Source of the DNA: an uncultured Bacteroidales bacterium
Lineage (GTDB): Bacteria > Bacteroidota > Bacteroidia > Bacteroidales > P3
Assembly: GCA_905233475.1 (NCBI GenBank)
Contig: CAJOEN010000012.1
Span: 1-64,000 of the forward strand
Length of the DNA: 64,000 bases
Direction of reading: 5' to 3'
The position numbers and the translations under genes are program-made. How positions within the stretch are numbered: position 1 is the stretch's first letter; the number at the start of each line of letters is the position of its first letter. The notes under the pieces are model-generated. The model did not search any database. It was not told where the DNA came from and was given only the letters and a program-made list of their open reading frames with translations. This document shows, piece by piece, positions 35,494 through 42,914 of this stretch.

Positions 35494-36735
35494 ATGGGTA
35501 AGAAAAGCGAACAACTTAGTTATTTGGATTTCCTTGACGCTCTTGATAAGTGTAAATCTGGATCGGATGAAGAATTTGAGATTTACAAGGGACTTGTTGA
35601 GTATTTGGAAAGTGAATCGGAAATCAACGAGTTGAAAGAAACTTTGATATCAGATGAGGGCAGGATAATATGTCCATATACAGAAGATGTGAAATATGAG
35701 GATGATATGAAGTTTCACATATTTCCTGCATTTTTGGATGACATAGCTGCACCATTTGACAACCTTGCAGTTATGTATATGGATAGGAATGATTATGAAA
35801 ATGCTTTCTTATTGTTACAAAAAGCTTTGCCTTTGTACCGAGCAATGGAAATCTATAATCCCGCATTAACATATCAAAGGTATTATGCAACTCTGAGGCT
35901 AGTTGAATGCTTACATAAAATGGGAAATGAAAAATTAGCCTTATACTATGAATATGAAATGAAGTATCTTAAATGCGATGTGTTGGAAGAAAGGGAATAT
36001 AGAAATATTCGTCGTTTGCTTTTGTATTTGAAGAAAAAAGGCATCACACCGTTTATTGGTTATGGAAACCCTAATGCCGACATTTTGATAGTTGGTAAAG
36101 AATGTGCCCACGTAGAAGGTGATGAGAATTATGATAAGTTCTATAAGTCGAATTTCGAACATTGGTATGAAACCGTTTTTTGTGGTCATAAATGTACATA
36201 TAAATCAGGTGAGGAACCATATGATTTCGAACATGGGAACTTTCATCCAATAAATCCTTTTTATAAATTAGAGAATAAAAAACAATCAAGCAAAAAAGAA
36301 ATTGGCAGACCAAGTGCAACGTATTACTATTACCAACGTCTGATAGATAAAATAAGAGCGTGTCGCAGTGGCAAAGGATGTGGGAAATCGGAAATTATAG
36401 ACTTTTTTAGCGATTGTTTTATTACAGAATTAAGCGATAAATGTCGTCCTAACAATAAAAATATTTCAAAATCAGATAGAATTGCTACAGAAGAAAGTAT
36501 AAGAAATAGATTTGATTGGATGCGAGAAACAGATTTTTTTAGGCAGTTTAAAGTGGTAATTCTTGCGTGTGGTCCTTCTTATGCAAAAAGAATTATGGAA
36601 GATGAAACATTGCGCTTGCAACTATTTGGAAATGCTCAAGTTTTTTATTGCAATCAACTCTCGCGTTGGGACAAGACATTAGATAAAAAAATACCGGAAA
36701 TACAAAAAGTGTTGTATGAAGGTCTTTACAGTTAA
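35494..36735 (+). CDS. AT-rich protein: TPR-like N-terminus, uracil-DNA-glycosylase-like C-terminus
   Basis: 413 residues. The N-terminal part (about 1-180) is helical, with a TPR-like unit (FDNLAVMYMDRNDYENAFLLLQKA cut around residues 88-111). The C-terminal part begins GYGNPNADILIVGKECAHVEGDE (about 188-210), resembling the PxADILxVGExPG strand-loop of UDG-superfamily proteins, and continues with FFRQFKVVILACGPSYAKRI and NAQVFYCNQLSRW where that fold has its last strands. Codon use is much more AT-rich than in etfB and etfA. No catalytic residue can be assigned confidently. It may belong to a defence or accessory module. Confidence 0.6.
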   Translation: MGKKSEQLSYLDFLDALDKCKSGSDEEFEIYKGLVEYLESESEINELKETLISDEGRIICPYTEDVKYEDDMKFHIFPAFLDDIAAPFDNLAVMYMDRNDYENAFLLLQKALPLYRAMEIYNPALTYQRYYATLRLVECLHKMGNEKLALYYEYEMKYLKCDVLEEREYRNIRRLLLYLKKKGITPFIGYGNPNADILIVGKECAHVEGDENYDKFYKSNFEHWYETVFCGHKCTYKSGEEPYDFEHGNFHPINPFYKLENKKQSSKKEIGRPSATYYYYQRLIDKIRACRSGKGCGKSEIIDFFSDCFITELSDKCRPNNKNISKSDRIATEESIRNRFDWMRETDFFRQFKVVILACGPSYAKRIMEDETLRLQLFGNAQVFYCNQLSRWDKTLDKKIPEIQKVLYEGLYS

Positions 36736-36814
36736 TGATTCAAGTTGTTTTGGATTTATAAACCAGAAAATACAAGATATTCAAATAAAAATAGAATAAT
36801 AAAACAAAAAAATC

Positions 36815-37831
36815 ATGATACTGATATATTGCGAACTTGCAGAAAACGGCCATGTGGCCGATGTAAGTCTGGAACTCTGCACCAAGGGTCGCAGCCTTGC
36901 CAACGAGCTGGGCACGCAGCTTGCCGCTTTGGTTTGCGGCAGCGGTCTCGACACCATCGAACAGCAGCTGTATCCCTTTGGCGTGGACCAAGTGTTCAAA
37001 GCCGACGACAAACGTTTGTCGCCATACCGCACCCTGCCTCATTTTGCGGTGCTTTCTAAAGTCATCGAGGAAAACCGTCCCGACGTGGTGCTTATGGGTG
37101 CCACCTGCGTGGGACGCGACCTCGCGCCGCGTATCTCCTCGTACCTGCGTTGCGGCCTCACCGCCGACTGCACATCGCTGGAGATAGGTCCCTACGAGGA
37201 TAAGGTTACCAAAAAACAATACGACAAGATTCTCTATCAGATTCGTCCCGCTTTCGGCGGAAACATAATAGCCACCATTGTGAACCCCGAAACCCGTCCG
37301 CAGATGGCCACCGTGCGCGAAGGCGTGATGAAGAAAGAAGTCGTGGATGCCAACTACAAAGGCACCGTAACGTCCCTCGACGCCAATAAATACCTGCGTG
37401 GCGAGGACGAATGCGTGAAGATAATCGCCCGCGAGATAGAGCAGCAGAAAATCAACATAAAGAACTCGTCCATCATCGTTTCCGGTGGCTACGGCATGGG
37501 CAGCAAGGAGAATTTCGAGATGCTGCACCAGCTGGCACAGGCCCTTGGCGGTGAGGTGGGAGCCACCCGCGCCGCCGTGGATGCTGGTTTTGCCGAAGGC
37601 GACCGCCAGATAGGACAGACGGGCGTTACCGTACGACCGAAACTCTACATCGCCTGCGGTATCTCCGGAGCCGTGCAGCACCGCGCCGGCATGGACCAGT
37701 CGGGCAAGATAATCTCCATCAACACCGACCCCGAAGCGCCTATCAACGCCATCGCCGACTACACCATTATCGGCGACGTGTGCAAAGTGGTGCCGCAACT
37801 GATAGCTTGTTACAATAAAAACAAAAAATAA
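36815..37831 (+). CDS. etfA: Electron transfer flavoprotein, alpha subunit
   Basis: 338 residues. The C-terminal FAD domain is clear: IIVSGGYGMGSKENFEMLHQ (about 215-234), GATRAAVDAGF, then GQTGVTVRPKLYIACGISGA and QHRAGMDQSGKIISINTDPE (about 280-305). It binds FAD and passes electrons from the dehydrogenase. The acyl-CoA dehydrogenase gene starts 12 bases downstream, so etfA and the dehydrogenase form a unit from which etfB has been separated by the insert. Confidence 0.95.
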   Translation: MILIYCELAENGHVADVSLELCTKGRSLANELGTQLAALVCGSGLDTIEQQLYPFGVDQVFKADDKRLSPYRTLPHFAVLSKVIEENRPDVVLMGATCVGRDLAPRISSYLRCGLTADCTSLEIGPYEDKVTKKQYDKILYQIRPAFGGNIIATIVNPETRPQMATVREGVMKKEVVDANYKGTVTSLDANKYLRGEDECVKIIAREIEQQKINIKNSSIIVSGGYGMGSKENFEMLHQLAQALGGEVGATRAAVDAGFAEGDRQIGQTGVTVRPKLYIACGISGAVQHRAGMDQSGKIISINTDPEAPINAIADYTIIGDVCKVVPQLIACYNKNKK

Positions 37832-37842
37832 ATCCGTAAGCC

Positions 37843-39537
37843 ATGAATTTTTACACAGATAACGACAGCCTTAAATTTCATCTCACTCATCCCGACATGA
37901 AGAAAATCGCCTCCCTCAAGGAGCGCGGTTTCGCCGACAACGGCCAGTACGAGGATGCTCCGGCCAACGCCGACGAGGCAATAGAAAACTACGACCGTGT
38001 GCTCTCGCTCGTTGGCGACATCGCCGGCGATGTGATAGCCCCCAACGCCGAAGAGGTGGACCACGTGGGTCCGCATATCGACAACAACAGCGTGGTTTAC
38101 GCCCCCGGCACACAGCAGAACTACGACGTCCTCCGTCAGTCGGGACTGTTCGGCATATCGATGCCGCGCAAATACCACGGCCTTAATTTCCCGTATGTGC
38201 CTTTTATTATGACAACGGAGATAATCTCGCGCGCCGACACCGGTTTCGGCACTATCTGGAGTCTTCAGGACTGCGCCGAGACTATCAGCTCCTTTGCTGA
38301 CGAGGCGATAAAAGACAAATTCCTGCCCCGTATCTACGAGGGCGCCTCATGCTCCATGGACCTCACCGAGCCCGACGCCGGTAGCGACCTGCAGAGCGTC
38401 CGCCTGAAAGCCACTTTCGACGAGGCCAACAACTGCTGGCGCCTCAACGGTGTGAAACGTTTCATCACCAACGGCGGTGCCGACCTGCACCTCGTTTTGG
38501 CACGTTCCGAAGAGGGCACCAACGACGGCCGCGGACTTTCGTACTACGTTTACGACCGCAACGACGGTGGACTTACGGTGCGTCGCTTGGAGAATAAAAT
38601 GGGTATCAAAGGCTCTCCCACAGCCGAGCTGGTGTTCAACAACGCCCCGGCCTACATAGTGGGCGAACGCCGTTTGGGACTTATCAAATACGTGATGACG
38701 TTGATGAACGACGCCCGCTTGGGTGTTGGTTCCCAGTCGGTTGGGCTGTGCGAGGCCGCTTGTCGCGAGGCTGTGGCTTACGCCGCAGAGCGCGAGCAGT
38801 TCGGACAGGCTATCGAGAAATTCCCCGCAGTGCGCGACCTGCTTACAACCATGCGTGCCCGCACCGACGCCGCACGTACACTGCTTTACGAGACATCGCG
38901 TATGGTGGACACCTACAAGGCTTACGAGGCCAAAGGCAAAGTGGAAAGCGACGAACGTGCCGACTACAAAGCCGCTCAGCGTAGCGCCGACATCCTTACC
39001 CCGCTGCTGAAACTCTCCGCTTCGGAATTTGCCAACCGCAACGCCTACGACTGCATACAGGTGCATGGCGGCAGCGGATTTATGAAGGAATATGCCTGCG
39101 AACGCCTCTACCGCGACGCACGTATCCTCAGCATATACGAAGGCACTTCGCAGCTGCAGGTGGTGGCCGCTCAGAAAGGCATCGCCAACGGCGCCTACAT
39201 AGCCAAGATTGAGGAATACGACGCACGTCCCATCCACAAAGACCTCGAGCCTTTGCGCGAGCTCCTGCGCCAAGCCACGGCAAACTACAAAACCCTTGCC
39301 GAACTTGCCGAACTTGCCAACGCCAACGCCGATACCGACTACGACTTCCGTCGTATGCAGACCGACGTAATAGCCGCAATAATAATGGGTTACCTGCTTA
39401 TTTTCGATGTTAATCGTCAGCTCAACGGCGACGAATCCTGCACACGCAGCTTTATGCCGTCGGCACGCTATATGACCGCCTACGCCCACGCCGAATCGTT
39501 GCGCAGCGTAGCCATGGCCAAAGCGTATTGCAAATAA
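37843..39537 (+). CDS. Acyl-CoA dehydrogenase family protein
   Basis: 564 residues, the longer type with an additional C-terminal helical domain (about 455-560). FAD/substrate motifs: MDLTEPDAGSDLQSVRLKA (about 172-190), NGVKRFITNGG, then RDARILSIYEGTSQLQ (about 425-440) where the Glu of YEGT is the usual catalytic base. With EtfAB it can oxidise acyl-CoA or, in anaerobes, reduce enoyl-CoA. Chain length is unknown. It precedes hydE by 117 bases. Confidence 0.93.
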   Translation: MNFYTDNDSLKFHLTHPDMKKIASLKERGFADNGQYEDAPANADEAIENYDRVLSLVGDIAGDVIAPNAEEVDHVGPHIDNNSVVYAPGTQQNYDVLRQSGLFGISMPRKYHGLNFPYVPFIMTTEIISRADTGFGTIWSLQDCAETISSFADEAIKDKFLPRIYEGASCSMDLTEPDAGSDLQSVRLKATFDEANNCWRLNGVKRFITNGGADLHLVLARSEEGTNDGRGLSYYVYDRNDGGLTVRRLENKMGIKGSPTAELVFNNAPAYIVGERRLGLIKYVMTLMNDARLGVGSQSVGLCEAACREAVAYAAEREQFGQAIEKFPAVRDLLTTMRARTDAARTLLYETSRMVDTYKAYEAKGKVESDERADYKAAQRSADILTPLLKLSASEFANRNAYDCIQVHGGSGFMKEYACERLYRDARILSIYEGTSQLQVVAAQKGIANGAYIAKIEEYDARPIHKDLEPLRELLRQATANYKTLAELAELANANADTDYDFRRMQTDVIAAIIMGYLLIFDVNRQLNGDESCTRSFMPSARYMTAYAHAESLRSVAMAKAYCK

Positions 39538-39654
39538 AACGAGAGAGTTACGAGAGTCGTTTGCCGCGGATTAACAAGAAGACATCTCAAAAAAAACTCA
39601 AAGGACAAAATAATTTTTGCTTTTTGGCGTTTTTTGATGTTGATAATTTAGAAT

Positions 39655-40815
39655 ATGGAAAAATCCGCGAACAATCTTTCGGAACAGGGCAAACAGTCGG
39701 CAACGCAGCCCGAGTCCTCGCTGTTGGCACCCACTGCCGAGCAGCTGAAGGCCGAAGCCACCGCCGACGTACTGCCTATAATGCAACAGATTGATGTCCT
39801 CGCCACAGAGCAGGACATCAGTCTTTCTTTTTTGGAGCACCTTCTTTCGATGCCCAAAAACAATGCCGTGAAATACCTTCACGCCAAGGCCCGCAAGGCA
39901 GTGGAAACGGTCTATGGCGACAAAATTTTCCTTCGCGGACTGATAGAGATAACGAGTTATTGTCGCAACAACTGCAACTACTGCGGCATACGTCGCAGCA
40001 ACAAGACTTTGGAGCGTTACCGCATGACGCCCGAAACGATAATGACTTGTTGCAAAGAGGGTTACAGCTACGGCATGCGCACTTTCGTGATTCAGGGCGG
40101 CGAGGATATGTGGTGGAACGACGAGCGATTGGGCGCTCTGGTCTCCGACATCCGTAGCCAATACCCCGACTGCGCCATCACCCTGTCGATGGGCGAACAC
40201 TCGCGCGAGAGCTACCAACGGCTTTTCGACTTGGGTGCCAACCGCTACCTGCTCCGTCACGAAACCGCCGACGAGAACCATTACTCTTATCTGCACCCCT
40301 CCGAGATGTCGTTCCAAAACCGCATGCAGTGTCTGCAATGGCTCAAGGAGATAGGCTTTCAGGTGGGATGCGGCTTTATGGTTGGCTCGCCCGGACAAAC
40401 GCCGCAGACAATCCACAAGGACTTGCAGTTTATCCGCACTTTCCGTCCGCAGATGGTAGGCATAGGGCCTTTCGTGGCCACACAGCACACGCCTTTCGCC
40501 GAGGAACCCAACGGCTCGGTGGAGACTACCTTGCGACTGCTTTCGATAATACGTCTGTTGCACCCCCATGTGTTGCTGCCTTCCACAACGGCATTGGGCA
40601 GTCTGCACCCTCTTGGCCGCGAGCTGGGCATCCTGGCCGGAGCCAACGTACTTATGCCTAACCTTTCGCCCGTGGAAAACCGCGAGCTGTACAATATCTA
40701 CGACAACAAAATCTGTCTCGGCGACGGCATCGACCACTGCTACGACTGCCTGCAGACGCGCATGGAATCCACCGGCCGAAGGATAGTGGTGGAGCGAGGC
40801 GATTTTGTAGGGTGA
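39655..40815 (+). CDS. hydE: [FeFe]-hydrogenase H-cluster maturase HydE
   Basis: 386 residues. Radical SAM Cys motif CRNNCNYC (about 103-110, CxxxCxxC) within ITSYCRNNCNYCGIRRSN, followed by FVIQGGEDMWW (about 145-155) and NRYLLRHETADE, PGQTPQTIHKDL, all typical of the HydE branch. The first 60 residues include a variable extension. HydE acts with HydF and HydG in building the diiron site. Its presence supports an active H2 metabolism; the hydrogenase-like protein at 19920 may be one client. The last ~60 bases are duplicated twice downstream. Confidence 0.92.
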   Translation: MEKSANNLSEQGKQSATQPESSLLAPTAEQLKAEATADVLPIMQQIDVLATEQDISLSFLEHLLSMPKNNAVKYLHAKARKAVETVYGDKIFLRGLIEITSYCRNNCNYCGIRRSNKTLERYRMTPETIMTCCKEGYSYGMRTFVIQGGEDMWWNDERLGALVSDIRSQYPDCAITLSMGEHSRESYQRLFDLGANRYLLRHETADENHYSYLHPSEMSFQNRMQCLQWLKEIGFQVGCGFMVGSPGQTPQTIHKDLQFIRTFRPQMVGIGPFVATQHTPFAEEPNGSVETTLRLLSIIRLLHPHVLLPSTTALGSLHPLGRELGILAGANVLMPNLSPVENRELYNIYDNKICLGDGIDHCYDCLQTRMESTGRRIVVERGDFVG

Positions 40816-40913
40816 AAGGTATCTTTAACGCAAAAAATGATGTGAGATTGCACGACACAAAAAAGACGTGTAATAAACATAATAGCTAAAAAAAGTATAA
40901 TTTATTAAACTTT

Positions 40914-40972
40914 TTTGCGTTGAATTAGAAAAAAAACGTATCTTTGCAGTGCAAAAGTTTATTATAATAAAC
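40914..40972 (+). promoter_or_regulatory. hipBST promoter with palindromic operator
   Basis: TTTG (40914-40917) and TATCTTTG (40939-40946) form a promoter. Right after the -7 box lies the perfect 16-base palindrome GTTTATTATAATAAAC (40957-40972), overlapping the expected transcription start. Related half-sites TAATAAAC (40871-40878) and TTTATTAAAC (40901-40910) occur upstream. It is the obvious operator for the adjacent HipB-type repressor. Confidence 0.7.
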
Positions 40973-40974
40973 CG

Positions 40975-41178
40975 ATGATGAAACTAAGAGACACGATAAA
41001 AAACAGGCGTGAACAAACGAATTTGTCGCAGAAAGACCTTGCGGAAATGTCTGGCGTGAGCCTCGCAACGGTGAAAGATATTGAACGCGGAAAGGGTAAC
41101 CCTTCGCTGCAAACGGTGGAAAAAATTCTCGCTGTTTTGGGTATGGAGGTCGTTTATCAACTGCGAAAGACTGTGTAA
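40975..41178 (+). CDS. hipB: HipB-like Xre-family antitoxin/repressor
   Basis: 67 residues, essentially one helix-turn-helix domain: LSQKDLAEMSGVSLATVKDIERGKGNP cut over residues 18-44 is the classical Xre five-helix motif, ending VLGMEVVYQLRKTV. Preceded by a promoter and a palindrome, as expected for autoregulation. The next two genes split the HipA kinase in two, so it is best read as HipB of a tripartite HipBST system. In the E. coli HipBST system HipS rather than HipB neutralises the kinase. Confidence 0.82.
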   Translation: MMKLRDTIKNRREQTNLSQKDLAEMSGVSLATVKDIERGKGNPSLQTVEKILAVLGMEVVYQLRKTV

Positions 41179-41201
41179 AAAATGGATTTGTAAATGCGTA
41201 A

Positions 41202-41540
41202 TTGACTATGCGACAGTTGGATGTTTATTGGAATGGCATGCTTGCCGGAACCCTTAGGGAGCAAACGGCGGGAAAGGGGTACAGTTTCAAGTATGATACC
41301 TCATACCTTGGCGGGGATTTCCCCCCCATTACCTTAACACTGCCTAAAACAGAGGTTCCCTATAACAGCGACACTTTGTTTCCTTTTTTCGCCAATCTTC
41401 TGCCCGAAGGTGCGTTGCGCAGGGTCGTGTGCCGCCGGCATCGTGTGGATGAAAACGACCTTTTCGGCATATTGTGCGCTATGTCGAGTGCCGACTCTAT
41501 CGGGGCAGTAAACGTCAAGGAGGTGAGGGATGAAAGATAA
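41202..41540 (+). CDS. hipS: HipS-like protein (HipA N-terminal subdomain)
   Basis: 112 residues matching only the N-terminal subdomain of HipA: MRQLDVYWNGMLAGTLRE (1-18), FKYDTSYLGGDFPPITLTLP, LFPFFANLLPEG and DENDLFGILCAMSSADSIGAV. It has no kinase motif. The stop lies 11 bases inside the following hipT, so translation is coupled. In characterised HipBST systems this small protein is the antitoxin. Confidence 0.82.
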   Translation: MTMRQLDVYWNGMLAGTLREQTAGKGYSFKYDTSYLGGDFPPITLTLPKTEVPYNSDTLFPFFANLLPEGALRRVVCRRHRVDENDLFGILCAMSSADSIGAVNVKEVRDER

Positions 41541-42471
41541 TAACCGTCTTTTCGACCGGCCGAGGGTATCAATGGTACTTGGCTTTGATTTGGACGAACG
41601 TCATCATACCGAGGAGATGACCCGGGCGATGTTGCGTATCTCGGTGTCGGGAGTGCAGGAAAAATTTCCCGCAGTGGTGGACGGAAACAAAGTGCGTTTG
41701 GCCAACGAAGGGGAACAGTCGACTCACATACTTAAACCAGCCCCGTGGGATGCCACTCTTCGGGATAAATGGTATATCCCTGCCAATGAACATCTTACTA
41801 TGCAGATTGCCTCGCAGGTGTATGGTATTTCCACGGCTGCCAACGGCATCTGTTCAACTCCGAGCGGCCATGCTGTTTATATCACCCGCCGTTTCGACGT
41901 TGGCGACGATGGCAATAAGTATCCAATGGAGGATATGGCCACGCTTATAGGCAAAAGCGAAGCCGATGGCGGTACCACGTTCAAATATCACGGCTCGTAT
42001 TTGGATATAGCGGACGCTATTCGTCGCTACATTGAGGCATGGATGGTGGATATGGAACGTTTTTTCGAGCTGGTGGTCTTCAACTATATCTATGCAAATG
42101 GCGATGCCCACCTCAAAAATTTCTCCATCATACGTTTTGCCGATGATTACCGCCTGGCTCCGGCCTACGACCTTATTAATACAGCCCTTCATGTGAGTGA
42201 CGAGGATTTTGCCCTCTCTGATGGCCTGTCCGCACTATTGCCAAAGAGCGATGCATATCTCCGCACTGGGCATCCCTGCCGACAGGATTTCGAGTGGTTC
42301 GGAAAAGAGATAGGACTTGTGGAAACCCGTATGCACCGTATCTTGGACAAATATTCAGTTTTGCCGGACAAGACAGTGAAACTAGTGAAAACAAGCCACC
42401 TTACGCAAAAATTGCAGCGCAATTATTTACGCATCGTCCAAGAGCGTGTTAGCAGGTTTGTCAGGAGTTGA
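41530..42471 (+). CDS. hipT: HipT-like serine/threonine kinase toxin
   Basis: 313 residues, the HipA kinase core without its N-terminal subdomain. Gly-rich loop RISVSGVQEKF with Ser38 and Ser40 in the SxS pattern known for autophosphorylation in HipT; HILKP with the ATP Lys at about 69; catalytic loop NGDAHLKNFSI (Asp192, Asn197) and metal Asp214 in APAYDLINT. All key residues are present, so the kinase looks active. HipT is reported to inactivate tryptophanyl-tRNA synthetase in E. coli. Followed closely by a duplicate of the hydE 3' end. Confidence 0.83.
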   Translation: MKDNNRLFDRPRVSMVLGFDLDERHHTEEMTRAMLRISVSGVQEKFPAVVDGNKVRLANEGEQSTHILKPAPWDATLRDKWYIPANEHLTMQIASQVYGISTAANGICSTPSGHAVYITRRFDVGDDGNKYPMEDMATLIGKSEADGGTTFKYHGSYLDIADAIRRYIEAWMVDMERFFELVVFNYIYANGDAHLKNFSIIRFADDYRLAPAYDLINTALHVSDEDFALSDGLSALLPKSDAYLRTGHPCRQDFEWFGKEIGLVETRMHRILDKYSVLPDKTVKLVKTSHLTQKLQRNYLRIVQERVSRFVRS

Positions 42472-42525
42472 TGAAAAGTCGCCTATGCGCTTGATTTAAA
42501 AAAGGAAATGATTTTGTATTACCTA

Positions 42526-42589
42526 TGCCTGCAGACGCGCATGGAATCCACCGGCCGAAGGATAGTTGTGGAGCGGGGCGATTTTGTGG
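42526..42589 (+). repeat. Duplicate of hydE 3' end, copy 2
   Basis: TGCCTGCAGACGCGCATGGA and onward matches hydE 40747-40810 over 64 bases with two or three differences (for example GTTGTG for GTGGTG, CGGGGC for CGAGGC). It comes 54 bases after the hipT stop and is not attached to any gene. It diverges from hydE after GATTTTGT. Confidence 0.88.
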
Positions 42590-42712
42590 AAGATTGATTA
42601 TCCATAGAAAGTCTTAATAATTTTCATTTCCATCGATATTTTTATGAAAAAAAATACAGATGTGCAATAAAAATGATATTGTGTCGTTATTAACGATGTG
42701 ATATTTGATACG

Positions 42713-42835
42713 ATGAAGTCTATTGTTTATAATGAACCGAACAATCCTGCCTCAATGACCTATATGGAAGACGGCGATGTTCCTGCCATGCAGAACGAGG
42801 CGGTGACGTTCCACGAGGCGATGCGGGCGCCGTGA
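42713..42835 (+). pseudogene. N-terminal fragment of a zinc-type alcohol dehydrogenase/quinone oxidoreductase
   Basis: A 40-residue frame, MKSIVYNEPNNPASMTYMED then GDVPAMQNEAVTFHEA, has the N-terminal pattern of MDR-family oxidoreductases (MKAIVY...P..L...DVP.P...EV). It ends at a TGA with no continuation in any frame. It lies between the hydE-tail copy and the interrupted receptor, so it is probably a remnant left by recombination. Confidence 0.4.
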
Positions 42836-42914
42836 ATGTCGGCTTTTCGGCTATTTGGATAGTCCGAACATGCTGTAATTCATTCTTTTGTTTCATTATA
42901 AATCAACATCAAAC

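Noticed and set aside
35494-36735. Genuine uracil-DNA glycosylase annotation
   Set aside because: Only the first strand-loop is convincing and catalytic residues are not identifiable; I keep it as UDG-like fold only.
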